Assembly: GCA_964348665.1 (NCBI GenBank)
Contig: CAYGDP010000014.1
Location: 1-64,000, forward strand
Length of the DNA: 64,000 nt
DNA from: CAYGDP01 sp964348665
GTDB taxonomy: Bacteria; Verrucomicrobiota; Verrucomicrobiia; Palsa-1439; CAYGDP01
Reading direction: 5' to 3'
Below the pieces are notes generated by a model. The model saw only the letters and a list, made by a program, of their open reading frames with translations. It made no database searches and had not been told where the DNA came from. A program made the translations under genes and the position numbers. This document shows positions 15,972 to 25,333 of the stretch, piece by piece; the first letter of the stretch is position 1, and each line of letters starts with the position of its first letter.

Positions 15972-18900
15972 TCCGCGAGTGTCTGATTTGCCTTTTCTGT
16001 ACGGCGCTCGGCGTTGCGCGAGCCGATCTTCGCGCGGGGGCGGCGGCGGTGGACATCTCGCCGCAAAAATTTCCTGTCGTCGTCAATGGGATGTTCGAGG
16101 AACGGACGGCGAACCGCGCAGTGGATCCGTTGCACGCCCGTTGTTTGGTGTTGGATGATGGGGTCAATCGAATCGCCCTGGTGGTGGTGGATAATTGCGG
16201 GTTGCCGCGGGAATTGATTGACCAAGCCAAGGAACTGGCGACGAAAACGACCGGCATACCCACCGATCGGATGATGATTTCTGCGACACACACGCATTCA
16301 GCGCCCTCGTGCTGGCCAGCGCTCGGAAGCCGACCTGATCCTGATTATGCAAAATTTCTTCCCCCGAAACTCGCCGAAGCCATCGAACGCGCGAACAAGA
16401 ATCTCGTTCCCGCGCGCGCCGGCTGGACGGTTGTGCAAGATCATCAGCATACACACAATCGCCGCTGGATTCGCCGCCCTGACCGGTTGCTCACCGACCC
16501 GTTTGGAGTCTTGAATGTCCGGGCAAATATGCATCCCGGCCATCAAAACCCGGATGTCATCGGTCCGTCCGGGCCGGTTGACCCCGATCTCTCGTTGCTC
16601 TCGGTGCAAACTCGTGCCGGACGTCCACTCGCGTTGTTTGCCAATTATTCGATGCATTATTACGACTCGCCGTTGCTTTCGGCGGATTACTACGGCAAGT
16701 TCGCCGACAAAATCGGCCGGCTGATCGGCGCGGACGAAAAATTTGTGGGTATCATGTCGCAAGGAACCAGTGGTGATTTGATGTGGATGGATTACGGCGC
16801 GCCCCGCAAGGAGATCGGTTACGACGCGTTTGCCGAGGAAATCGCGCGCGCCGTGTATACGGGTTACCAAACCATTCGCTATCGCAACGCCGTTCCGTTG
16901 GCGATGCGGGAGAAGAGACTCGTGTTGTCACGTCGTTTGCCCGATGAAACCCGATTGAACTGGGCGCGCGCGACCATCGCCAAAATCGGCAATCGTCAGC
17001 CGAACACTTGGCCGGAGATTTATGCGCACGAAGCCCTTTATCTGCATAACGAGCCTACGCGCGAATTAAAATTGCAGGCGATTCGAATCGGCGACCTCGC
17101 CATCGCCGCCATTCCCAACGAAGTGTTTGCTGTTACGGGATTAAAACTCAAATTGCAAAGCCCGCTCGTGCCGACCTTCAACATCGGCCTAGCCAACGGC
17201 GTGGAAGGTTATATTCCGCCACCCGAACAGCACGCGCTTGGCGGGTATACGACCTGGGCGGCGCGAAGCGCGGGGTTGGAGGTCAATGCCGAGCCAAAAA
17301 TTGTGGATGCGCTCCTTGGTCTGCTGGAAGACGTCTCTGGAAAACCGCGCCGAAAAATTGCTGATCCAACCAGCTCGTATGCCAGGTCGCTGCGGGCAGC
17401 CAAGCCTGTCGCCCATTGGAAACTGAACGACATTGCCGGACCGACCGCGCGGGATTCGATGGGAAACAACAATGATGGGGTGTTTGAACCCGGTGTTGCT
17501 TTTTACTTGGATGGATTTGATTTAGCGACCCGCGCGTCGCATTTTGCGGGTGGCCGGATGAATGCCTCGGTCAAACAACTCGGCGATACCTACTCGGTCG
17601 CGATGTGGTTTTGGAATGGATTGCCCAACGACGCTCGCCTAGTGACCGGTTATCTGTTCTCGCGCGGGCCCGATGGCAATAAGGAGGCAATTGGCGACCA
17701 CCTCGGTATTGGCGGCACACATCGCCCTGAAATTCTTGGAAAACTGATCTTCTTTAATGGCAATCAAGGCAACGAACTTCTAATCGGTAGAACCGACATC
17801 GCGCTTCGTCAGTGGCATCATGTCGTCCTCGTCCGAGCCGGTCGCCAAGTGAAAGTGTATCTGAATGGCAATGCAACGCCAGATTTGGAAGGCGAGATTG
17901 GCATTACCGTGCCGGCTGATACCAAGCAAATCTTCCTGGGCGGCCGCAACGATAATCTCTTTAACTTCGAAGGCAAACTTACCGAGGCAGCACTCTTTAA
18001 TCGCGTGCTCGCGCCGAAGGAGGTCGAGGCGCTTTACAAGGCGTCGGGAATGCCTCCCCGCGCCAATGCGCCTCCACCGCCAAAAGCTAAATCCCCCGAG
18101 GAAGAGCAGAAAACGTTTCGTGTTGCGGATGATCTGCGCGTCGAGTTGGTCGCGAGCGAGCCGCAGGTCATCGACCCAGTGGACATGGCGTTCGACGAGG
18201 ACGGGCGGCTGTGGGTGGTGGAGATGGGAGATTATCCGAGTGGTCCGCCGAAGAATCAGCTGCCTCGTGGTCGCATCAAAATGCTCGAAGATCGTGATGG
18301 AGATGGCCGCTACGAAACGGCGACGGTATTCGCCGATGGGTTGCTTTACGCGAACGGTCTGATGCCCTGGCGGCGTGGCGTCATCGTCACGTGTGCGCCG
18401 CAGATTTTGTTTCTGAATCAGAACGGCGTGAGAGAGATTTTATTTGATGGATTTAACGCGGGCAATCCGCAATTGCGCGTAAATCATCCGACACTGGGGA
18501 TGGATAATTGGATTTACGTCGCCAATGGCCGTCAAAGCGACCGAACAACCCGGGCGCTCGGCGGAAACTCGATCAACATCAGCAGCAGCGATTTTCGTTT
18601 CGATCTGATTCGCCACCGCGCCGAGGCGGTGAGCGGCATGGGACAATTCGGGCTGACCTTTGACGACTGGGGACGGCGATTCATGTGCAGCAATCGCAAT
18701 CACATCATCCCGATCGGAATACCCACGCGCTATCTCGCTCGCAATCCGTTCCTCGCGCCACCGGCGGTTGTCCAAGACAATCAGGGAATTGGCGGCGCCG
18801 CGCCGATTTTTCCGCTCACTCGGCACATGAGCAATTCGCCGCTTCACATGGGCACGTTCACCGCCGCGTGCGGCGTCACGGTGTATCGCGGCAGCCTTCT

Positions 18901-20893
18901 GAAAAACCATCGTGGCGCGATTTTTACCTGCGATCCGACCGGGAATCTTGTTCATGAAGAAATCCTCTCGCCCGACGGAGCAGGATTTCGATGGCGTCCC
19001 GCCCGTGAGGGGGTTGAATTACTGGCGTCCACGGATCCATGGTTTCGTCCTGTCAATCTTGCGCATGGTCCCGATGGCGCGTTGTACGTGGTGGACATGT
19101 ATCGCGCGGAGATCGAGCATCCCGAATGGCTGCCCGCCGATCAGAAAAATAATCCGAATTTGTCGCTGGGCAACGATCGCGGTCGCATCTGGCGCATCGT
19201 GCCAAAAAATCATCGCAGCCGGGCGATGTGGCCGCAGTTGAGCAAAGCCAGTCTACCCGAACTCGTACGCACGCTGGAACTCGATGACGGCTGGTGGCGG
19301 ATGACGGCGCACCGGTTATTGATGGAGCGACAGGATCAGACCGCGGTCGAGCCGCTGCAAAAACTCGCTCTGAAATCGCACTCGTCCCTCGCGCGGCTTC
19401 ATGCCGCGTGGCTGCTCGACGGTTTGCAAGCGCTCGATCGCGATACTGTATTCGCGTTGCTCAATCATAAAGAGTCGCGTCTTCGCGAAGCGGCGGTTCA
19501 GTTCGCCGAGCACTGGCTTGTGGCCGATGAACCGATCCGCGCCCGCGTTCTCGCGCTCGTGGATGACACCGACGCGCGCGTTCGCTGGCAAGTGGCGCTC
19601 TCGCTGGGGGAATGGGATAGCAACCGAATCCTGCCCTCGTTGGCGAAGATCGCCGTGGCTGGCGCGGGCGATCAATGGACACAGATGGCCGTCGCGAGCG
19701 CCGTCCCGCGTTGGGCGGGCGCGCTGAACGAACAACTCTTGCGAGGCGAAGCATTAAAAACGTTGCCTGCCGCGGAACAACGGTTGTTGTTGCGAGAATT
19801 TGCCGAATTGGTCGGCGCGCGGCGCGATGCAAGCGAGGTGGCAAGAATGATGGAAGCGGCGGCGTCCGCGTCCGCGAATCGGCAACTGGCGTGTTTGGAA
19901 GGATTGGCGGCGGGAATGAGCAAACGCGGGACGCAGTTGAGCGCGTTCAGCGAAAACTTGAGCGAATCGTTGCGCAAACACATTGTCGAGATGCTGACGC
20001 AAGCCGCGGTAATCGCTCTGGACAATAAACTGGAAATCGAGGAGCGATTGTTGGCGACCCGGTTGCTGGCGCACGCGACCTGGGACACGGCGGAGCCAGT
20101 ATTGACGGCGTTGTTACGCGAGGCTTCCCCCGAACTTCGACTGGTTGCGGTGCGCGCCCTGTCGGCGCATCCGCGCGATGAGGTCGCGGCTCGACTGATG
20201 GGACATTGGAAAGGTTACACGCCCGCGCTGCGGCGCGAGGTGACGGAAGTGATGATGCGAACCCAGCAGCGGATTGTGGTTTTGCTCGGCGATATTGAGA
20301 ACGGGAATGTACGGCCAAGCGATTTGGACGCGACGCGCGTGAATCAATTGTTGAACGACAAACGCACGGCGGTTCGCGAGCAGGCGAAGAAAGTATTGCA
20401 AGCGAGCTTGCCGGAGGAGCGCGCGGCCGTCATGGAACGATACAAGGCGTCATTGACACTAGCGTCGGACACGACACGGGGAAAAATCGTATTCCAGAAA
20501 AACTGCGCGAGTTGTCATCGGGTCGCGGGGGTGGGGATCAATGTCGGGCCGGACGTTTCGGATGCGGGCACGAAGAGCTGGGAGCAACTCTTGCAGGACA
20601 TTTTGAATCCGAACGGGGCGATTGACACGAATTACACGAACTACATCGTGACGAAGAAAGATGGCGAGACGTTGACGGGGTTGATCGCGGCGGAGACAGC
20701 GAGCGGCGTGATCCTGCGCAGGGCGGAGAATCAGACCGAAACGATTTTGCGTGCCGACATCGCGGAGATCCGGTCGAGTGGCGTCTCGTTGATGCCGGAA
20801 GGATTGGAGAAAGGGATCTCGCCGCCAGAAATGGCAGACCTACTCGATTTTCTCAAAAACTGGCGCTTGCGTGGGTTGGACGAAGCGCGCTAG
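15968..20893 (+). CDS. Multidomain exported protein: ceramidase-like + LamG + PVC dehydrogenase + HEAT + cytochrome c
   Basis: The 1641-residue protein reads, in order: signal peptide (1-19); ceramidase-like hydrolase (about 20-465, 'AAAVDISPQKF', 'MISATHTHSAPS', 'ANYSMHYYDSPLLSADYYG'); a LamG/concanavalin-type domain (about 477-695, 'VAHWKLNDIAGPTARDSMGNNNDG'); a PVC-type membrane-bound dehydrogenase propeller (about 716-1078, 'DLRVELVASEPQVIDPVDMAFDEDGRLWVVEMGDYP'); HEAT-like repeats (about 1080-1490); and a single-heme cytochrome c domain (C1513-x2-C-H) with the usual 'GPDVSDAG' and C-terminal helix. The start at 15968 (MIRECLICLFC) gives a proper signal and overlaps the previous stop; longer frames run into the upstream gene. 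Dehydrogenase-HEAT-cytochrome proteins are common in PVC bacteria, but fusion to a hydrolase and LamG is unusual. The stop overlaps the convergent mlaD stop in a shared CTAG. Confidence 0.85.
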   Translation: MIRECLICLFCTALGVARADLRAGAAAVDISPQKFPVVVNGMFEERTANRAVDPLHARCLVLDDGVNRIALVVVDNCGLPRELIDQAKELATKTTGIPTDRMMISATHTHSAPSCWPALGSRPDPDYAKFLPPKLAEAIERANKNLVPARAGWTVVQDHQHTHNRRWIRRPDRLLTDPFGVLNVRANMHPGHQNPDVIGPSGPVDPDLSLLSVQTRAGRPLALFANYSMHYYDSPLLSADYYGKFADKIGRLIGADEKFVGIMSQGTSGDLMWMDYGAPRKEIGYDAFAEEIARAVYTGYQTIRYRNAVPLAMREKRLVLSRRLPDETRLNWARATIAKIGNRQPNTWPEIYAHEALYLHNEPTRELKLQAIRIGDLAIAAIPNEVFAVTGLKLKLQSPLVPTFNIGLANGVEGYIPPPEQHALGGYTTWAARSAGLEVNAEPKIVDALLGLLEDVSGKPRRKIADPTSSYARSLRAAKPVAHWKLNDIAGPTARDSMGNNNDGVFEPGVAFYLDGFDLATRASHFAGGRMNASVKQLGDTYSVAMWFWNGLPNDARLVTGYLFSRGPDGNKEAIGDHLGIGGTHRPEILGKLIFFNGNQGNELLIGRTDIALRQWHHVVLVRAGRQVKVYLNGNATPDLEGEIGITVPADTKQIFLGGRNDNLFNFEGKLTEAALFNRVLAPKEVEALYKASGMPPRANAPPPPKAKSPEEEQKTFRVADDLRVELVASEPQVIDPVDMAFDEDGRLWVVEMGDYPSGPPKNQLPRGRIKMLEDRDGDGRYETATVFADGLLYANGLMPWRRGVIVTCAPQILFLNQNGVREILFDGFNAGNPQLRVNHPTLGMDNWIYVANGRQSDRTTRALGGNSINISSSDFRFDLIRHRAEAVSGMGQFGLTFDDWGRRFMCSNRNHIIPIGIPTRYLARNPFLAPPAVVQDNQGIGGAAPIFPLTRHMSNSPLHMGTFTAACGVTVYRGSLLKNHRGAIFTCDPTGNLVHEEILSPDGAGFRWRPAREGVELLASTDPWFRPVNLAHGPDGALYVVDMYRAEIEHPEWLPADQKNNPNLSLGNDRGRIWRIVPKNHRSRAMWPQLSKASLPELVRTLELDDGWWRMTAHRLLMERQDQTAVEPLQKLALKSHSSLARLHAAWLLDGLQALDRDTVFALLNHKESRLREAAVQFAEHWLVADEPIRARVLALVDDTDARVRWQVALSLGEWDSNRILPSLAKIAVAGAGDQWTQMAVASAVPRWAGALNEQLLRGEALKTLPAAEQRLLLREFAELVGARRDASEVARMMEAAASASANRQLACLEGLAAGMSKRGTQLSAFSENLSESLRKHIVEMLTQAAVIALDNKLEIEERLLATRLLAHATWDTAEPVLTALLREASPELRLVAVRALSAHPRDEVAARLMGHWKGYTPALRREVTEVMMRTQQRIVVLLGDIENGNVRPSDLDATRVNQLLNDKRTAVREQAKKVLQASLPEERAAVMERYKASLTLASDTTRGKIVFQKNCASCHRVAGVGINVGPDVSDAGTKSWEQLLQDILNPNGAIDTNYTNYIVTKKDGETLTGLIAAETASGVILRRAENQTETILRADIAEIRSSGVSLMPEGLEKGISPPEMADLLDFLKNWRLRGLDEAR

Positions 20894-21864
20894 AAGAGTG
20901 CGCCCGTGAGAATGGAAATGACCGAAAGCGGGCCTTGGTCTTCGATGGCGTCGGTGGCTTTGTCGAGCTTTTGCAGGCTCACTTTCGCGTTTCGGATTAG
21001 CGCGGGATCGTTGACCAGTTCGCCGATGCTGCCTTTGCCTTCGTTGACTTTGTTGAGGATTTCCTTGATGGTTTTGCTGGCGTCGTTAAGATTGTTGTAA
21101 AGCTCCTCTTCCTTGAAGAATTTACCGGCAGTGCCTTTCCCATCCCGAATGTCGGCGGTGATGGTTTTGAGATTGGCGCTGATTTCGTCGATGTCGGCCG
21201 TGGCCTTTTGCAGCTCGTCGAGCGTCTTCTTTGCCTCGTCAAAGATGGCCGGATCGTTGACAAGCTTGCCGATCGTTCCTTCGCCTTTGTTGATTTTGCC
21301 GCTGATTTGTTCGGCGTTATCGAGCAGGCCTGTGAATTTGCCTTTGCTTTCCTTGAAAAAATCCATCATCGGCCCTAACGGGTCGGTCTCGTCCAGCTTC
21401 TTGATCATTTCGCGAACATCGGTGGCGACCTCGTCCATGCGGTCTACCATTGCGTTGAAGTCGGCGCGTTCGCGGGTTTTGATCGTGTTATTCGCCTCCA
21501 GCGTGGGACTCTCGGGCGTGCCGAAGGTGACATCCACATAGTTCTCGCCGAAGATGCTGGTCATCAAAATGCTCGCCTCGGCGTCGGTTCGGACTTTGAT
21601 GCCACGGCGAATTTTGAGTTTCATGAGAATACGTCCACGGTCGGTTGGCTCCGCGAGGGCGACGGCGGCAACTTTGCCGATTTCGACGCCTCCCATCTTC
21701 ACGGGCGATCCGACTTTGGCTTCGCGGGCGTTTTCGAAGTAGGCGGTCAGCAAATAGCCGCGCGCCAGGCCGGCGCCGCCGCTAAGCATCTCGAAGATGA
21801 CCAGCAGGACAATCAGCACGATGACAAAAAACACGCCGACGCGGGATGCATTGGAATTTTTCAT
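20890..21864 (-). CDS. mlaD: MCE/MlaD-family lipid transport protein
   Basis: The 324-residue protein has one N-terminal TM anchor (about residues 9-30, 'VGVFFVIVLIVLLVIFEML') and an MCE domain (about 36-115, 'YLLTAYFENAREAKVGSPVKMGGVEIGKVAAV...EASILMTSIFGENYVDVTFG'). A long helical region follows with repeated 'INKGEGTIGKLVNDPAIFDEAKKTLDELQ' and 'VNEGKGSIGELVNDPALIRNAKVSLQKL' units, typical of MCE proteins with coiled tails. It should form a periplasmic ring that shuttles lipids between membranes with MlaE and MlaF encoded upstream. The start MKNSNASRVGV follows the mlaF stop by 4 bp. The last gene of a six-gene minus-strand unit starting with hpnK. Confidence 0.9.
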   Translation of the reverse strand: MKNSNASRVGVFFVIVLIVLLVIFEMLSGGAGLARGYLLTAYFENAREAKVGSPVKMGGVEIGKVAAVALAEPTDRGRILMKLKIRRGIKVRTDAEASILMTSIFGENYVDVTFGTPESPTLEANNTIKTRERADFNAMVDRMDEVATDVREMIKKLDETDPLGPMMDFFKESKGKFTGLLDNAEQISGKINKGEGTIGKLVNDPAIFDEAKKTLDELQKATADIDEISANLKTITADIRDGKGTAGKFFKEEELYNNLNDASKTIKEILNKVNEGKGSIGELVNDPALIRNAKVSLQKLDKATDAIEDQGPLSVISILTGALF

Positions 21865-21868
21865 GGTT

Positions 21869-22648
21869 CTAGGTTTCCTTTCCTGGCTTGGTGATGGCGG
21901 AATTGTGACCCGCCTGCAGAAATTCGTGTACGACCGGGTTATTGCTGGCGCGGAACTGCGCTGCTGTGCCGGTTTCGATGAGGACTCCTTCATGCATCAT
22001 CGCGATCCGATCGGCTACCGTCAACGCCATCTCTCGATCGTGGGTGACAATCATTGTGGTCAAATCCACTTTCTCTCTCAAACCGCGAATGATCTTTGCA
22101 AGATTCGCGGCGCGAACCGGGTCCAGCTCGCTGGTTGGTTCGTCATAGAGGATGAGGCTCGGATTCATGATCAAGGCGCGGGCGATGGCGACGCGTTTGC
22201 GCATGCCGCCGCTCAACTCCATAGGTAATTTATCCGCAGCGCCATTTAATTCCAGTAGATCGAGTTTTTCACGAATGAGTTTCTTGATTTCATCGTCGCC
22301 GTTGTGCGTGTGTTCCCGCAGCCAAAGCGCCACGTTCTCCGAGACGGTCAGTGAATTCAACAATGCCGACGACTGGAACACCATCGCCAGATTCAGTTCG
22401 CGACGCGCGACCGGATTCGACACATCACGGCCACCCACCAACACGCGCCCGCGGTCGGGTGTTTCTAAGCCGATGATATGCCGGAGGAACACGCTCTTCC
22501 CGCAGCCGCTCTGGCCCATGATTGCAAAGATCTCGCGTGGCGCGACGCGCAAACTCAGGCCGCGGAGGACTTGGACTTCATTATAACTTTTGTGCAGATC
22601 GTCCACAACGATCTCGACCGATCTTCCGGTGTTGGCGTCTGGTGTCAT
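21869..22648 (-). CDS. mlaF: MlaF-type ABC transporter ATPase
   Basis: The 259-residue ATPase has Walker A 'GQSGCGKS' (about residues 50-57), a Q-loop 'MVFQSSALLNSLTV', the signature 'LSGGMRKRVAIARAL', Walker B 'LILYDEPTSELDP' and the switch His in 'IVTHDREMAL'. The GGMRKR signature and 'FQSSALLNSLTVSENVAL' are specific to the Mla/MCE importer-exporter branch. MlaF usually has 'TxGLDP'; here it is TSELDP. It powers the MlaE permease, encoded 1 bp upstream, and works with MlaD downstream. Confidence 0.92.
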   Translation of the reverse strand: MTPDANTGRSVEIVVDDLHKSYNEVQVLRGLSLRVAPREIFAIMGQSGCGKSVFLRHIIGLETPDRGRVLVGGRDVSNPVARRELNLAMVFQSSALLNSLTVSENVALWLREHTHNGDDEIKKLIREKLDLLELNGAADKLPMELSGGMRKRVAIARALIMNPSLILYDEPTSELDPVRAANLAKIIRGLREKVDLTTMIVTHDREMALTVADRIAMMHEGVLIETGTAAQFRASNNPVVHEFLQAGHNSAITKPGKET

Positions 22649-22649
22649 G

Positions 22650-23384
22650 TTAGAGAAGAATCCGCGTGATCACATAATCGAACACTAAAATCAGCACGAT
22701 GCTAGACACGACCGCGATGGTCACCGATTGCCCGATTTCACGGGGACCGCCCCGCGTCCGCAGGCCGACGTAGCAGCAGGTTGTCGTGATAAGGATCGCG
22801 AACGCCACGGACTTGTAAACTCCGTGCATTACATCGCCAAACTCGACCGAGTCCATCAGAAATCGGAAAAAACGTTCCCACGGTACGTCAATTTGCCCAT
22901 TGACCTGCGCCACGAATGCAGCGCCAGCCCAGCCCACCACGTCGCCAATGAGCGTTAGACAGGGCAAGACAAAAAACATCGCCAGCAATCGCGGCATCAC
23001 CAGGAATCGGACTGGGTCAATGTTCATTGTCTCCAAGGCATCCACTTCTTGATAAACGCGCATCGCCGCCAGTTCCGCCGCCATGGCCGAGCCGACGCGT
23101 CCCGCGATGAGGATCGCGATCATCACCGGGCCAAGCTCCTTCACCATGCCGACGCCAACGATTGCGCCGAGGGTGTCGCCGAGACCGCGCTTGGACAATT
23201 CCGGCCCCGCCTGCAACGTCATTACCCCGCCGATGAAGAGAGCCATCACGCTGACCATGAGCAGGCTAGCGTTGCCGAGCTCGACTATTTGCGTGGCAAT
23301 GCGATGGCGATCCATCCGCGCCAGCCGCACGGAACGCGTTGCGCGACCGAGCATCGCAAGTGCTTCACCGATGGAGTTGAACAT
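22650..23384 (-). CDS. mlaE: MlaE-type ABC transporter permease
   Basis: The 244-residue protein has about five TM helices and the MlaE family text 'VVALFIGGVMTLQ'-like 'SVMALFIGGVMTLQAGPELSK', 'LGPVMIAILIAGRVGSAMAAELAAMRVYQEVDALETMNIDPVRFLVMPRLLA' (in two pieces) and the C-terminal 'GGPREIGQSVTIAVVSSIVLILVFDYVIT'. It is the inner-membrane channel of the lipid transporter. Its start overlaps the end of the upstream aromatic-repeat gene by 20 bp, so the two are likely translationally coupled. Confidence 0.93.
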   Translation of the reverse strand: MFNSIGEALAMLGRATRSVRLARMDRHRIATQIVELGNASLLMVSVMALFIGGVMTLQAGPELSKRGLGDTLGAIVGVGMVKELGPVMIAILIAGRVGSAMAAELAAMRVYQEVDALETMNIDPVRFLVMPRLLAMFFVLPCLTLIGDVVGWAGAAFVAQVNGQIDVPWERFFRFLMDSVEFGDVMHGVYKSVAFAILITTTCCYVGLRTRGGPREIGQSVTIAVVSSIVLILVFDYVITRILL

Positions 23385-24924
23385 TTGATTGCCCTTTTGT
23401 TTTCTTGGTCACAATCGGTATCCAAAGAAACCGTACCCGTGTACGTTCCAACGTCCTGTCATACTGAAAAAGGCCGCCCACGAGCGAGAAATTTCTGCGG
23501 GTCGGACCGCTCTCATGCCGCACCGTGTTCCAAAGCAGCGACAAAGCGCGGTCGCCGTCCGCGTGCCGTTGCCATCGCGCCAGTCCCCAGAGCGGTTCGT
23601 AACTGGAAGCGATGCCGCGATTATTGGGCAGCAACGGTGCGAGAATCGAAAACGCTTGGAATCGCGCGTTGCCGTCTGTATCGCGTGCCCAGGTAAAAAA
23701 CGGCCAGAAATCCACCCGTCGCCCCACCGTGGGTGCACCGTCTACTTTCTCGCGGAGATCGGAGAATACAAAAAGCACGGCTTTGGTGCGCGTCCGTTCG
23801 CCACCCGACACCGTCAGTTTTTTTTGCGACCAGAGTGGCCATAGAAAAAATCGGCTCTGGCGGCCGGTCGCAACATTTTTTACCTCTTTGTCCTCATTCA
23901 TAAACGAAAACATCGCCAGTGGGTCGTCGCCGGTGTCCGTCGTTTTCGAGTAGCCAAAGAGCGGCCAGATTCGGGTGGTTTCGCGTCGCTCGCCTCGCCC
24001 AAACGCAACGAACGGCCAGGGAAGCCCGAACTCGCGGTAATGATTGGCTTTGTCGTGAATGTAGGTTGCGAACGGCCAAGGCGCGCTGGTGTAATCGAAT
24101 TTCTTCGATCGTTGCGCCCCAAACACAAGCGGCGTAAACCAAATCTGCCTCGGATTATCCGTGTTCAATCCCAAATGCGCGTAGGTGAAAAACGGCCAGA
24201 GCGCGAAATCACGCTGAAACAGTCCTTCCTGACGCCGGTGTCCCGCGACGGGGAAGAGAGAAAATCCATGCGCGCCTTTTCCGACCGGCACCTGCACGAA
24301 CGGCCACGGCGCGTAAATCGTTTCGACATCGAACCGTTTGCGGGTGTGCATATAGAGGGGAAAAATTGTGAAGTTGACCTCCCGAAACGCCAGCCGGTCT
24401 TTGACCGTGCCGTGAATGGGAAAAATAGCCGCGTACTGATCTTTCAGCTCGTCGGATCGTTTGAGCCACAAAAACGGGAAGATGGTGGTTTTGCTCTCGC
24501 GTCGCTCGATGTCCGATGCCGGTCGGCCAGTCGTCCAACTGATCAGTTGAAACAACTGCCAGCGAGCTTCCCCGCCGTAGCGCGTGTAGGTGATGAAGGG
24601 GTAAAGCAATTGCCATTCGGAGTGTTCGATCTCGTGAATCGTCGAACGCGCGAAGAGGGGTCGCAATGCAAATTCGCTTGTTCCCGCCTTGTTCGCCCAT
24701 TGCAACAATGGGCCAAACATCTCGGCCTGGCGCGCTTTATCGAGCGGCCTTCGATGAGAATCGTAAATCGGACCCACATGCATCTCTCGGGCTGGTCTCG
24801 TTTCGCGCAAACCTTTCTCGGCAGCGAAGCCGTTAACACAGATTCCCGCCAACGCAAGCCAGCAAACCAATCGCCGCGTGAGTCTGGCGCGACAGATCGG
24901 GCGATGATTATTGGCTTGGAGCAT
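23365..24924 (-). CDS. Aromatic-Pro repeat envelope protein of unknown function, coupled to mlaEFD
   Basis: The 519-residue protein has a signal peptide (about residues 12-35, 'ARLTRRLVCWLALAGICVNGFAA'). The rest is built of some 15-17 short units of the form aromatic-Pro-aromatic-x-x-[YW], e.g. YPFITY, FPFLWL, FPLYMH, WPFVQV, WPFFTY, WPFATY, WPFVAF, WPLFGY, WPLWSQ, WPFFTW, spaced about 20-27 residues, with charged loops between. Alternating strands and aromatic girdles suggest an outer-membrane beta-barrel or an elongated beta structure; this is inference. I know no assigned function. It overlaps mlaE by 20 bp and the EamA-type gene by 17 bp, so it belongs to the hpnK-mla unit and is a candidate outer-membrane or periplasm-spanning partner of the Mla-type transporter. 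Confidence 0.8.
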   Translation of the reverse strand: MLQANNHRPICRARLTRRLVCWLALAGICVNGFAAEKGLRETRPAREMHVGPIYDSHRRPLDKARQAEMFGPLLQWANKAGTSEFALRPLFARSTIHEIEHSEWQLLYPFITYTRYGGEARWQLFQLISWTTGRPASDIERRESKTTIFPFLWLKRSDELKDQYAAIFPIHGTVKDRLAFREVNFTIFPLYMHTRKRFDVETIYAPWPFVQVPVGKGAHGFSLFPVAGHRRQEGLFQRDFALWPFFTYAHLGLNTDNPRQIWFTPLVFGAQRSKKFDYTSAPWPFATYIHDKANHYREFGLPWPFVAFGRGERRETTRIWPLFGYSKTTDTGDDPLAMFSFMNEDKEVKNVATGRQSRFFLWPLWSQKKLTVSGGERTRTKAVLFVFSDLREKVDGAPTVGRRVDFWPFFTWARDTDGNARFQAFSILAPLLPNNRGIASSYEPLWGLARWQRHADGDRALSLLWNTVRHESGPTRRNFSLVGGLFQYDRTLERTRVRFLWIPIVTKKTKGQSNVQLHR

Positions 24925-25333
24925 TTGTGTTTTGAGATGGCGGAGATTTTGCTCCGTCGGATTTCTCGGTCAGACCCACCAACACCACGCCGACCATGAT
25001 CAACACGATCCCGGCCCACCGCAGCGCGACGATGGATTCGCCTAAACAGAAATATCCAGCCAGCGCCGTCAGCCCCAGCGCCGCGCCACTGATCGGTGCG
25101 GCAACCGAGAGGGGGAGTTGGGTCAAAACCCAAATCCAGGCAAAGAAAAAGAGCGCATGACCAAACCCGCCCAAAATTCGGAGGGGCAACGCACCGATTT
25201 GACTCAAGCTTTTTATCCAAGCGGGACTGGCGGGGGCTTGCGGTCGACCCGCCAGACCGAAACACAGATTCCCCGCCGACACCGCCACAACGGCCAGCAA
25301 CAGCACCAGGATCGCGCGCGTGGTTTGATTCAT
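24908..25333 (-). CDS. Small EamA/SMR-type membrane transporter
   Basis: The 141-residue protein from MNQTTRAILVLLLAVVAVSAGNLCFGLA has four predicted TM helices, with 'LPLSVAAPISGAALGLTALAGYFCLGESIVALRWAGIVLIMVGVVLVGL' (in overlapping parts) being the C-terminal EamA/SMR pattern. Relatives flip lipid carriers (ArnE/ArnF type) or export small compounds. Its start overlaps the hpnK stop by 4 bp (ATGA, 25330-25333), and its end overlaps the next gene by 17 bp. In this setting moving an aminosugar- or hopanoid-linked lipid across the membrane is plausible but unproven. Confidence 0.8.
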   Translation of the reverse strand: MNQTTRAILVLLLAVVAVSAGNLCFGLAGRPQAPASPAWIKSLSQIGALPLRILGGFGHALFFFAWIWVLTQLPLSVAAPISGAALGLTALAGYFCLGESIVALRWAGIVLIMVGVVLVGLTEKSDGAKSPPSQNTNAPSQ

